Assembly: GCA_017524725.1 (NCBI GenBank)
Contig: JAFXUZ010000096.1
Location: forward strand, 1 to 60,745
Reading direction: 5' to 3'
From: Clostridia bacterium
GTDB lineage: Bacteria; Bacillota; Clostridia; Christensenellales; Aristaeellaceae
Length of the DNA: 60,745 nucleotides
Shown: positions 18,812-25,503 of the stretch, piece after piece
Layout of the letters: every line of letters starts with the position of its first letter
Position numbering within the stretch: position 1 is the stretch's first letter
Notes under the pieces: generated by a model
What the model saw: only the letters and a program-made list of their open reading frames with translations
Told to the model about the DNA's origin: nothing
Databases searched by the model: none
Translations under genes and position numbers: made by a program

Positions 18812-18838
18812 AAAAAGCGGATAGTCCATCCGCTTTTT
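18812..18838. terminator. Symmetric terminator between zapA and mutS2
   Basis: AAAAAGCGGAT / ATCCGCTTTTT (11-bp perfect stem, 5-base loop) works on either strand. On the minus strand it would reduce read-through from zapA into mutS2. Confidence 0.75.
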
Positions 18839-18845
18839 GATCATG

Positions 18846-19139
18846 TTATTTCGGGTCACCCCCGGCGTCGGGAGCGTTTTTTTTCGCCTGCATGGCAAGG
18901 TACAGATCGCGCCGGAGACGGGTGATCTCGTCCTGGGCGTTCAAAAGTTCTTCCGACAGGGAAAGGGCGGCGATCACCGCGCCGTCCTCACGGCTGACAA
19001 AACCGGAACGGAGGATCTCGGTGAGCTTGCGGTCGGTATAGACCGCCAGCCTGCGCACATGCTCCGGGGCATCGGCGGAACGGATGGTATAATCCCGTCC
19101 CGCGATCTTCAGGCTGTATACTTTCTCTTCGTTTGCCAT
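18846..19139 (-). CDS. zapA: Cell division protein ZapA
   Basis: A 97-residue ZapA, an FtsZ-bundling Z-ring stabiliser. The N-terminal beta-hairpin (KVYSLKIAGRDYTIRS) and the segment HVRRLAVYTDRKLTEI are typical, followed by a long C-terminal helix (ALSLSEELLNAQDEITRLRRDL) and a polar tail. The start at 19139 is two bases after the cyclophilin stop and has no good ribosome site, so translation is probably by reinitiation. Longer upstream frames would lie inside the cyclophilin gene. Confidence 0.88.
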   Translation of the reverse strand: MANEEKVYSLKIAGRDYTIRSADAPEHVRRLAVYTDRKLTEILRSGFVSREDGAVIAALSLSEELLNAQDEITRLRRDLYLAMQAKKNAPDAGGDPK

Positions 19140-19141
19140 GT

Positions 19142-19666
19142 TCAGATCTGGTCGAAGGGATAGGTGTGCCCTTCGGTGTCGACGCGGATGCTTTTGATCA
19201 CCACAGGTTCCAGGGGGCGGTCCCGCTGGTCGCGCGGCTGCATCACGATGGCGTCCGCGCAATCCATGCCGCTGAGGACCTTGCCGAAGGCGGCATACTG
19301 CCCGTCCAGGTGTGGTGCTGCGGCGACCATGATGAAAAACTGCGATCCCGCGGAATCGGGATGGGAGGAACGGGCCATCGAAAGCACGCCGTAGGTGTGC
19401 TTCAGGGGATTCGGGACCCCGTTGGCGGCAAATTCACCCTTGATGGAATAGTTGGGCCCGCCCATGCCGTTGCCTTTGGGGTCGCCGCCCTGGATCATGA
19501 AATTGGGAATGATCCGGTGAAAGGTAAGTCCGTCATAAAAACCGCTGTTGGCCAGGGCGATAAAATTGCCGACGGACTGGGGCGCGCATTCGGGATAAAG
19601 CTCGCCGGACATGACGCCGCCGTTTTCCATGGCGACAGAGAAACGGGGATGAAATACTTCGCTCAT
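19142..19666 (-). CDS. Cyclophilin-type peptidyl-prolyl cis-trans isomerase
   Basis: A 174-residue cytoplasmic PPIase catalysing X-Pro isomerisation. Core motifs are APQSVGNFIALANSGFYDG, LTFHRIIPNFMIQGGDP (active-site Arg in FHR), GSQFFIMVAAAPHLDGQYAAFGKV and the closing strand. No signal peptide is present. The ribosome site GGGAGG precedes the ATG. It sits 29 bases after the VanY-like gene and two bases before zapA, within one minus-strand operon. Confidence 0.93.
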   Translation of the reverse strand: MSEVFHPRFSVAMENGGVMSGELYPECAPQSVGNFIALANSGFYDGLTFHRIIPNFMIQGGDPKGNGMGGPNYSIKGEFAANGVPNPLKHTYGVLSMARSSHPDSAGSQFFIMVAAAPHLDGQYAAFGKVLSGMDCADAIVMQPRDQRDRPLEPVVIKSIRVDTEGHTYPFDQI

Positions 19667-19695
19667 AAAGGAAAGCCTCCCTTATCGGATTCGGA

Positions 19696-20829
19696 TCAAT
19701 AGGACATCACAACGATGATGCCGCCCATGTTGTCGGTGGAAGCCGAAACTTCCTTGCTGGAGGAGGAGACGTAGACCGTCGCGTCGGAGGTGGTGTCCCC
19801 CCCGGAAACGCGGATGATCTCGTAGCGGAGATTGCCGTCCTCATATACGGCCACGTGGGGATGGGCGATCATGTATTCGATGTATTCCTCCATGCAGAAA
19901 TCCATCGCGTGCATGGCGGCGGCGTTGCCCTTGCCTACGTAACGGTAGATCATCAGGGACTTGCTTTCGCCGGTCTTGAAGGATTTGTCGGTCACGGTGG
20001 AATTGGGGTAATTGGTCACGGGAAAACGGAAAACGATGCCGTAGCGCCAGGAATTGGCCAAAAGCCAGTCGCTGTGCTCGGTAACGTGGAACTTGGGGGA
20101 GTTGAATTCGGCGTCGTTCTTTTTCCAGCGCTCGATGTTGAAGGACAGGCCGCTCTGGTATTCGCTGGTGCCGGGATAATTGACGGTGGCGGTGACCTTT
20201 TCCCTCAGGGCGTCGCCGCTGAAGCTGCTTGCATACTGGGCTTCCCTGTCCTGGTACAGGGCGGTCTGCTCCGCCATGGTGCGGTATCCGCTCTGGATGA
20301 CGAAATTTTCGTATCCTTCATCCGCGGCGCCCTTCAGCATTTCGCTGATGGCGGTGATAGCTGTGGGGAACAGCTTGACCCTGGAGCCGGACACCGGGAT
20401 GGACTTGTCGACGGACTGGATGGAAACGACCTCGCCCTCCGGGAAATCGGCGGGCAGGGAATGCCAGCGGTTGAGCAGCAGCATGCCGCCGCTGATGAGT
20501 TCGGAACGGGTGACGGTGTAGGAACGGGTGGCGGTGGTGAGGGGGAATTCGCTCAGGTCGACCACTTCCCAGCCGATGCCCGTAGGGGTGGGCCACACGG
20601 CGGTCTGCTCTGACGAGCGAAGGGCTGCCTGGTATTCGCTGGTGGCCTGCTGATGCTGGCGGATCAGGGCGGCATTGCGTTCGTTCCTGGAGGCCTCCGC
20701 GGCAGCTTTCTCATTTTCGTAAAGATGCGTGAGCCAGACGTGGCCCGCGCCGAATATGACAGCCAGCACGGCCAGGACAACAGCAACGCGGATCAGCTTT
20801 TTATAGGAATCCTTCTTAGCTTTTGCCAT
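19696..20829 (-). CDS. Membrane-anchored VanY-like protein with lost zinc site (probable pseudoenzyme)
   Basis: A 377-residue protein with an N-terminal membrane anchor (~11-32), a short coiled coil and a D-Ala-D-Ala carboxypeptidase (VanY) fold. The SGYRTMAEQ motif and the closing RYVG...MEEYIEYM are recognisable. The zinc-site motif, normally SxHxxGxAxD, reads SEYQSGLSFN, with Tyr224 for His and Asn231 for Asp. The normally EPWH-x-RYVG segment reads SLMIYRYVG, with Ser291 for the catalytic Glu and Ile294 for the third zinc ligand. It is therefore probably a non-catalytic peptidoglycan-binding or regulatory protein. The start at 20829 has AAGGTG and a strong promoter. Confidence 0.85.
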   Translation of the reverse strand: MAKAKKDSYKKLIRVAVVLAVLAVIFGAGHVWLTHLYENEKAAAEASRNERNAALIRQHQQATSEYQAALRSSEQTAVWPTPTGIGWEVVDLSEFPLTTATRSYTVTRSELISGGMLLLNRWHSLPADFPEGEVVSIQSVDKSIPVSGSRVKLFPTAITAISEMLKGAADEGYENFVIQSGYRTMAEQTALYQDREAQYASSFSGDALREKVTATVNYPGTSEYQSGLSFNIERWKKNDAEFNSPKFHVTEHSDWLLANSWRYGIVFRFPVTNYPNSTVTDKSFKTGESKSLMIYRYVGKGNAAAMHAMDFCMEEYIEYMIAHPHVAVYEDGNLRYEIIRVSGGDTTSDATVYVSSSSKEVSASTDNMGGIIVVMSY

Positions 20830-20879
20830 GCGGTTCACCTTCCATCGGGGTTTATTGGGTACAGAATAGACCATCTATA

Positions 20880-20908
20880 TTTATATCATTATTACAGATA
20901 AAAGTCAA
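20880..20908 (-). promoter_or_regulatory. Promoter of the VanY-like/cyclophilin/zapA string
   Basis: Read on the minus strand: TTGACT (20908-20903), a 17-base spacer and TATAAA (20885-20880), about 50 bases ahead of the start at 20829. Confidence 0.7.
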
Positions 20909-20967
20909 ATGTTTTACGGCACGGCCGGCAATATGTCCCCATTTACCCCGAATTTATTGCAAAATTG

Positions 20968-21696
20968 TTACAAAACCAGGTCCGCCGCCCTCCTGAGCAC
21001 GCTGCCGACGGAATCGGATATGACCAGGTCCGCCCTTTGGTCCTGGGGGGTGGGGGAGCGGTTGATGATCACCAGCGTGCCGGTAAAGGACTGGACGAAG
21101 CCCGCGGCGGGCCACACGGACAGGGAGGTGCCGCCGACGATCATCAGGTCCGCCCTGTCCACCGCGCGCGCGGCCTTTTCCAGGGCGTCCGCGGGAAGGG
21201 ATTCCTCGTACAGCACCACCAGGGGCTTGATGATGCCGCCGCACTCGCATTTGGGCACGCCCTCCTGGCTGAGGATGGCTTCGGGCCCGGTTTTTCTGCC
21301 GCACCGGGTGCAGCGGTTCTCAAGCACGGTGCCGTGGAGCTCGATCACGTTGACGCTTCCGGCCATCTGGTGGAGGCCGTCGATATTCTGGGTGATCACC
21401 GCGTCCATCATCCCGGCCTTTTCAAGACGGGCGAGGGCGATGTGCGCGTCGTTGGGACGGGCGTCGGGATACAGGAGCTTTTCCCTGTAGAAGCGGTAGA
21501 ATTCTTCCGGACAGCGCTGCCAGAAGGAATGGGATATGATGGTTTCCGGAGGGTAGCGCCATTTTTGCCTGTACAGCCCGTCGGTGGAACGGAAATCGGG
21601 GATGCCGCTTTCCGTGGACACGCCGGCCCCGCCGAAAAAGACGGCGGAACGGGCGCTTTTTAAATAATCCGCCAGTTTTTTTACCTGTTCTGACAT
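20968..21696 (-). CDS. NAD-dependent protein deacylase, sirtuin family
   Basis: A 242-residue bacterial sirtuin removing acyl groups from lysines using NAD. The NAD loop is GAGVSTESGIPDFRS, the catalytic motifs are TQNIDGLHQMAG and ELHG (active-site His retained), and the zinc site is two Cys pairs (CTRCG and CECGG). The fold closes with MIVGGTSLSVWPAAG and VIINRSPTPQD. Ribosome site GGAGGGAG. It is monocistronic and distinct from the class M sirtuin at 27.0 kb. Confidence 0.93.
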   Translation of the reverse strand: MSEQVKKLADYLKSARSAVFFGGAGVSTESGIPDFRSTDGLYRQKWRYPPETIISHSFWQRCPEEFYRFYREKLLYPDARPNDAHIALARLEKAGMMDAVITQNIDGLHQMAGSVNVIELHGTVLENRCTRCGRKTGPEAILSQEGVPKCECGGIIKPLVVLYEESLPADALEKAARAVDRADLMIVGGTSLSVWPAAGFVQSFTGTLVIINRSPTPQDQRADLVISDSVGSVLRRAADLVL

Positions 21697-21734
21697 GTCG
21701 GTCTCCCTCCTGCGGTTGAAGATTCGTTTTCTAT

Positions 21735-21763
21735 ATTATATACGATTTGTCAACTTTGGACAA
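21735..21763 (-). promoter_or_regulatory. Promoter of the sirtuin gene
   Basis: Minus strand TTGTCC (21763-21758), a 17-base spacer and TATAAT (21740-21735). An overlapping TTGACA lies within the spacer. Confidence 0.65.
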
Positions 21764-21837
21764 AACAGGGGATAATCATACCACAAGATACAGTTTGTGC
21801 ACAAACAAAACCGTAAATATTTGTGAAGTCTTGTGGC

Positions 21838-21866
21838 TTTTCAATTCGGGGGTCAGGGATTATAAT
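21838..21866 (+). promoter_or_regulatory. Probable promoter of the ABC ATPase gene
   Basis: A perfect TATAAT at 21861-21866 with a weak -35 (TTTTCA) 17 bases upstream. The start codon is 63 bases downstream with GAGGAGGG. Confidence 0.45.
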
Positions 21867-21928
21867 GATTGCAGACACAGGTTGAGGGATCCTGCCCGCA
21901 GCCGATCACATTGAGGAGGGTATGAAGA

Positions 21929-23050
21929 ATGTCCAGTGTATCTCTGCAACATATTTACAAGGTCTATGCCGGCGGCGTCACCGCAGTGAGTGATTTCAAC
22001 CTCGAGATCGAAGACAAGGAATTTATCGTTCTGGTCGGTCCTTCCGGCTGCGGTAAGTCCACCACCCTGCGCATGGTCGCCGGTCTGGAAGAGATTTCCG
22101 ACGGCGAACTGTACATCGGTGACCGCCTGGTCAACGACGTGGCCCCCAAGGACCGCGACATCGCCATGGTGTTCCAGAACTACGCTCTGTATCCTCATAT
22201 GACCGTGTACGACAACATGGCTTTCGGTCTGAAGCTGCGCAAGACCCCCAAGGAAGAGATCAAAAAGCGCGTGGAAGAAGCCGCCCGCATCCTGGACATC
22301 AGCCACCTGCTCAACCGTAAGCCCAAGGCTTTGTCCGGCGGTCAGCGCCAGCGTGTTGCTCTGGGCCGCGCCATCGTCCGTGAGCCCAAGGTCTTCCTGA
22401 TGGACGAACCTCTGTCCAACCTGGACGCCAAGCTGCGCGTCGCCATGCGTACCGAGATCACCAAGCTGCATCAGCGCCTGCAGACCACCTTCATCTACGT
22501 TACCCATGACCAGACCGAGGCCATGACCATGGGCTCCCGTATCGTCATCATGAAGGACGGCATCGTCCAGCAGGTGGATACCCCCCAGAACAACTACGAC
22601 TATCCCAACAATAAGTTCGTCGCCGGCTTCATCGGCAGCCCCCAGATGAACTTCTTCGACGTGAAGCTGACCAAAGAAGGCGGCAAAGTCGTGGCTCTCT
22701 TCGGCGACAACAGGATCGTTGTGCCTCAGGAAAAGATCGCCAAGCTGACCGACGAAAGCTACATCGGCAAGGAAGTCGTCATGGGCATCCGTCCCGAGAA
22801 CATCTCCGACGACGAGAAAGACCTGGCTGCCAATCCCGACGCCAAGATCAAGGTGCACGTGGAAGTCACCGAGTTGATGGGCTCCGAGACCTACCTGTAC
22901 TTCTCCACCAGCGGCAAGTCCGACAACGTAATCGCCCGCGTTGATCCCCGCACCAAGACCCGCACCGGTGACGACGTTGAAGTGTGCTTCGACACCTCCC
23001 GCCTCCACTTCTTCGACAAGGATACCGAGCAGACCATCCTGCAGCGCTGA
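21929..23050 (+). CDS. msmX: Multi-sugar ABC transporter ATP-binding subunit, MsmX/UgpC type
   Basis: A 373-residue CUT1-family ATPase that energises several oligosaccharide importers from one locus. Walker A is GPSGCGKST, the Q-loop VFQNYALYPHMTV, signature LSGGQRQRVALGRAIVREP, Walker B VFLMDEPLSNLDAKLR and H-loop YVTHDQTEAM. The C-terminal TOBE-like domain includes GIRPENISD. Codon choice is strongly biased, suggesting high expression. It stands alone without permease genes, as MsmX commonly does. A damaged solute-binding gene lies at 50.7 kb. Confidence 0.93.
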   Translation: MSSVSLQHIYKVYAGGVTAVSDFNLEIEDKEFIVLVGPSGCGKSTTLRMVAGLEEISDGELYIGDRLVNDVAPKDRDIAMVFQNYALYPHMTVYDNMAFGLKLRKTPKEEIKKRVEEAARILDISHLLNRKPKALSGGQRQRVALGRAIVREPKVFLMDEPLSNLDAKLRVAMRTEITKLHQRLQTTFIYVTHDQTEAMTMGSRIVIMKDGIVQQVDTPQNNYDYPNNKFVAGFIGSPQMNFFDVKLTKEGGKVVALFGDNRIVVPQEKIAKLTDESYIGKEVVMGIRPENISDDEKDLAANPDAKIKVHVEVTELMGSETYLYFSTSGKSDNVIARVDPRTKTRTGDDVEVCFDTSRLHFFDKDTEQTILQR

Positions 23051-23064
23051 AAATGATCCCATCG

Positions 23065-23098
23065 CCGCCCTCCGAAAAGGAGGGCGGTGTTTTTTTTC
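23065..23098 (+). terminator. Terminator after msmX
   Basis: CCGCCCTCC / GGAGGGCGG with a GAAAA loop and a run of T. Confidence 0.92.
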
Positions 23099-23107
23099 AA
23101 AAAAGGC

Positions 23108-23136
23108 TTGCTTTTTAAAGCTACCTGTGATAATAT
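23108..23136 (+). promoter_or_regulatory. Promoter of tRNA-Val
   Basis: TTGCTT (23108-23113), a 17-base spacer and TAATAT (23131-23136), 12 bases before the tRNA. Confidence 0.6.
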
Positions 23137-23148
23137 AATCAAGCGCTT

Positions 23149-23225
23149 GGGATTATAGCTCAGTTGGCTAGAGCGCCACGTTGACATCGTGGAGGTCATA
23201 GGTTCGAGCCCTACTAATCCCACCA
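23149..23225 (+). tRNA. tRNA-Val, anticodon GAC
   Basis: Cloverleaf read by eye. Acceptor GGGATTA / TAATCCC pairs fully. The D arm has GCTC...GAGC. The anticodon arm CCACG-TTGACAT-CGTGG gives anticodon GAC. The T arm ATAGG-TTCGAGC-CCTAC has an A-C mismatch at its base. Encoded CCA is at 23223-23225. Confidence 0.95.
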
Positions 23226-23233
23226 GGAAAAAG

Positions 23234-23257
23234 CCACCCCGAACAGGGTGGTTTTTT
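23234..23257 (+). terminator. Terminator after tRNA-Val
   Basis: CCACCC / GGGTGG stem followed by six T. The trailer from CCAGGAAAAAGC through TTTTTTCTTG is repeated imperfectly at 28104-28150. Confidence 0.85.
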
Positions 23258-23279
23258 CTTGGCGGAAAACGCTTTGGGG

Positions 23280-23439
23280 CGAACCTATGACCGGAACGAT
23301 CGCAGAGGGGCCGGGGGTGAGCGGCAGCCCGGTGGGCTGTTCGCCGCAGGCGAAAGCGAGTCGAAGGCCCAGTGAGCAAAGGAGCGTCACGAGCGGCAGC
23401 GCAGTGAGGCGACTAATGCGAACTGAGGACATAGGTTCG
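23280..23439. repeat. Inverted copy of the modular repeat, framed by tRNA T-arm fragments
   Basis: The core (near 23326-23385) is the reverse complement of the 96-228 module of the first repeat. Shared blocks are CAGCCC-GTGGGCTGTTCGCCG, the GCGAAAGCGAG block and GGCCCAGTGAGCAAA. The element is bounded by CGAACCTATG (23280-23289) and its exact inverse CATAGGTTCG (23430-23439). That decamer is also the T-arm sequence of the tRNA-Val gene just upstream (CATAGGTTCG, around 23198-23207). The rest of 23258-23545 holds no gene. Confidence 0.7.
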
Positions 23440-23545
23440 AGCCCTATGTTTACTGTAGTTCTTCCGGTGTAATGCCAGAATACTCATCCAACCGGGTTCC
23501 TTTTCTATATATTAAGGGGCTTTACAGTATGATAAATAATGTAGA

Positions 23546-23608
23546 TTGACCATTGATTTGCAATATGCTATAATGTGTCTAACATTCAAAAATGAGTGTA
23601 CATTCATT
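23546..23608 (+). promoter_or_regulatory. Promoter and operator-like palindrome of the hxlR gene
   Basis: TTGACC (23546-23551), a 17-base spacer and TATAAT (23569-23574). Next comes the near-perfect palindrome AATGAGTGTACATTCATT (23591-23608), centred on TGTACA, between the expected start site and the ribosome site. This suggests autoregulation. Confidence 0.65.
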
Positions 23609-23622
23609 TAGGGGTGCTGCAT

Positions 23623-23958
23623 ATGTTGACGAAAGAAGAACTCCCGGATTGTCCGGTTGCCACCACTGTTCAGCTCATCGGCAACAAGTGGAAATTACTG
23701 ATCCTGCGTAATCTGCTGGCCCGGCCTTGGCGATTCAATGAAATGCTGCGTTCCATTCCCGGCATCAGCCAGAAGGTACTGACGGATAATCTTCGTGCTC
23801 TGGAAACTGATGGCATCATCACCCGGACGGTCTTCCCCGAAGTGCCGCCCCGGGTGGAGTATGCCCTCAGTGAACTTGGTGATTCCATGCGGCCTATCAT
23901 CCGGGCGATGGAAGCCTGGGGCCTGGGCTATCAGCAGATGGTACGGGAGGCAGAGTGA
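23623..23958 (+). CDS. HxlR-family transcriptional regulator
   Basis: A 111-residue winged-helix regulator of the MarR/HxlR group. The conserved N-terminal Cys10 (LPDCPVATT) is often the redox- or electrophile-sensing residue. Then come GNKWKLLILRNLL, the recognition region FNEMLRSIPGISQKVLTDNLRALE, and the wing (ITRTVFPEVPPRVEYALSELG). The start at 23623 follows AGGGGTG; an ATG nine codons upstream would fall inside the operator palindrome. The stop overlaps the GTG of the following broken macrodomain gene by four bases. It may also control the ACGX/SirTM divergent promoter at 26.9 kb (inference). Confidence 0.9.
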   Translation: MLTKEELPDCPVATTVQLIGNKWKLLILRNLLARPWRFNEMLRSIPGISQKVLTDNLRALETDGIITRTVFPEVPPRVEYALSELGDSMRPIIRAMEAWGLGYQQMVREAE

Positions 23959-24287
23959 ACAAGCAGGAAAGATGTCTGTGGCTGATCCGAGCGCTTCTGG
24001 ATGAAATGCCGCAATATCGGGACACGCCCGTCCCCGTTTTGCCGGATCACAGATGGCGGCTGCTGCGCAGTCTGATGATCGTGTGCCCTCCAATGCCCGC
24101 GACAGATGAGTATTTGTGTGTTCAGGATGCTTATCTGCAACAAATGACCGCTGAAAAAGGGATTGTAGACAGCGCGTTACTTACAGTCAGCGCGAAAGAC
24201 GAGCGGTTGATTCTCTGGCAGGGTGATATCACCACCCTGCAATGCGACGCCATTGTCAACGCTGCCAACAGCCAGATGCCGGGCTGA
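23955..24287 (+). pseudogene. Truncated macrodomain (ADP-ribosyl hydrolase) gene
   Basis: A 110-codon open frame starting at a GTG that overlaps the hxlR stop (GTGA). It matches the N-terminus of zinc-type bacterial macrodomain proteins: helical N-terminal part, then ILWQGDITTLQCDAIVNAANSQM, the ADP-ribose-binding start. It ends at PG-TGA, where the family continues with a Gly-Cys-Phe-x-Pro-Cys-His segment. The next codons after TGA (F-S-P-C-H) still fit that motif. Homology then stops near 24.31 kb, and over half the domain is missing. The gene looks dead, through a nonsense change plus a 3' deletion. Zinc-type macrodomains normally accompany SirTM, present at 27.0 kb. Confidence 0.8.
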
Positions 24288-24331
24288 TTTTCACCCTGTC
24301 ACGGCTTCTACCGGCATTTGCTGTCATAAAG

Positions 24332-24365
24332 AATACCTCCTTTCCAGCTGCGGATGGGAGGTATT
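24332..24365. terminator. Hairpin between convergent genes
   Basis: AATACCTCC / GGAGGTATT 9-bp stem with a 16-base loop, between the macrodomain remnant (plus) and the RiPP-cluster genes (minus). Weak T-runs. Confidence 0.45.
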
Positions 24366-24368
24366 GCT

Positions 24369-24917
24369 TTATTTGGCTTTATCGTACTTGTTTGGTAGCT
24401 TCCAGCTTTTGTTTGGCAGTTCAGCAGAGAATGAAGCAAACTCTGCCCAAACCTCTGTGAGATAATATCCGATGACTACATTCCGATGATTTCCGAATTG
24501 GCTGGTCAGCACCGGACTGGCTTCAAAGCATCGGTCGATGACGCTCTGATCCGTGGTGAAATTGACCTTGCCGCCCAATCGCACATAGGTCATGGTTTCC
24601 CGGTCGCAGACACTAAGCTGAATATAGGGATGAGCCAGCAATTCCCTGTAGGAGGTATAGAAGGTAACGGTATCAAAGTACAACACGCCGTCCTCTTCAA
24701 ATTTGAACTCGATGGGTCGGATCTGCGGATTCCCATCCAGCCCAAGGGTAGCAGCGTATTGCAGCGGGAAACGGTGAAACACATTCACTACCACGCTGAT
24801 ACCGTCCTCATAGTTCAGTCCTTTGAAGAAATCCAGGGTCGTCTCTTCGGCCTGAGCGGTCATGACCATTCCTCCAAGCAGGATCACACAGAGAAAGATC
24901 AGGAAAGCGCGCTTCAT
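24369..24917 (-). CDS. Exported FMN-binding split-barrel (pyridoxamine-phosphate-oxidase-like) protein
   Basis: A 182-residue protein with an N-terminal signal peptide (residues ~1-23, MVMTAQAEE) and a split-barrel flavin-binding domain. Visible strands include QYAATLGLDGNPQIRPIEFKFEEDGVLYFDT, then YRELLAHPYIQLSV and YVRLGGKVNF. The family usually reduces flavin- or F420-linked substrates in the cytoplasm, so an exported form is unusual. It lies four bases after the nitroreductase stop and is the last gene of the ACGX cluster transcript. The C-terminal AELPNKSWKLPNKYDKAK tail is unrecognised. Confidence 0.78.
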   Translation of the reverse strand: MKRAFLIFLCVILLGGMVMTAQAEETTLDFFKGLNYEDGISVVVNVFHRFPLQYAATLGLDGNPQIRPIEFKFEEDGVLYFDTVTFYTSYRELLAHPYIQLSVCDRETMTYVRLGGKVNFTTDQSVIDRCFEASPVLTSQFGNHRNVVIGYYLTEVWAEFASFSAELPNKSWKLPNKYDKAK

Positions 24918-24921
24918 TGTT

Positions 24922-25503
24922 TCATTCCTCCACGATCATGCTGCGTCCCGGTTTCCGGGGCTTTTCGTTTGGATAGTCGCCCTTGCAGTATCCCAGCAGA
25001 ACAAAGCAGCGCGCCTCATAGTTTTCCGGGATGTTCCATTGCCTCAGGTATGCCTGCCCTTCCGGGTTTGCGAAGGTTTCCTCGCCCCGGGCAATGATGC
25101 AGGAGGCCAGCCCGAGTTCCGTAGCTTCCAGCACCATGTTTTCCGCGCAGCAGAAAGCATCCGGGATGCTGTAGAGGAAGTTTTTCATCGCGAAGACAAT
25201 GCACACCGTCGGAGCACCATAGAAACCGCTCTTGATGGTGGGATCATCAATGATGCTGGGCTGTTCCGCTGAAACATGGGAACCGATCAGATGGCTGCGA
25301 TCCATGCAGGCTACATTCAGCCGACCGAGTTTCTCCACCAGTTCCGGATTGTGTACAGCTACGATCATGCTGCGCTGGCCTCCGCCCGCGTTGGGAGCGA
25401 ACAGCCCGGCCTGGAGCACTTTTTCCAGATCACCTTTTTTGATCTGCCGGTCTTCATATTTCCGGATCGAACGGCGATGCTTCATCAATTTCAGCAATTC
25501 CAT
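24922..25503 (-). CDS. Nitroreductase-family flavoprotein
   Basis: A 193-residue FMN oxidoreductase fold: HRRSIRKYEDRQI at the N-terminus (phosphate-binding Arg residues), APNAGGGQRSM, GAPTVCIVFAMKN, AENMVLEATELGLASCIIARGEE and LLGYCKGDYPNEKPRKP. The ATG follows the TAA of the radical-SAM gene with no gap, so translation is coupled. In a RiPP cluster such an enzyme could reduce or oxidise the modified peptide (inference). Confidence 0.9.
   Translation of the reverse strand: MELLKLMKHRRSIRKYEDRQIKKGDLEKVLQAGLFAPNAGGGQRSMIVAVHNPELVEKLGRLNVACMDRSHLIGSHVSAEQPSIIDDPTIKSGFYGAPTVCIVFAMKNFLYSIPDAFCCAENMVLEATELGLASCIIARGEETFANPEGQAYLRQWNIPENYEARCFVLLGYCKGDYPNEKPRKPGRSMIVEE

Noticed and set aside
23420..23470. 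Second tRNA gene at the CATAGGTTCGAGCCCTATG segment
   Set aside because: Only a T-arm-like piece; no acceptor, D or anticodon arms can be folded around it.
24285..24287. TGA in the macrodomain gene read as a recoded sense codon
   Set aside because: TGA is used as a normal stop in other genes here, and the homology ends soon after it, so disruption is simpler.
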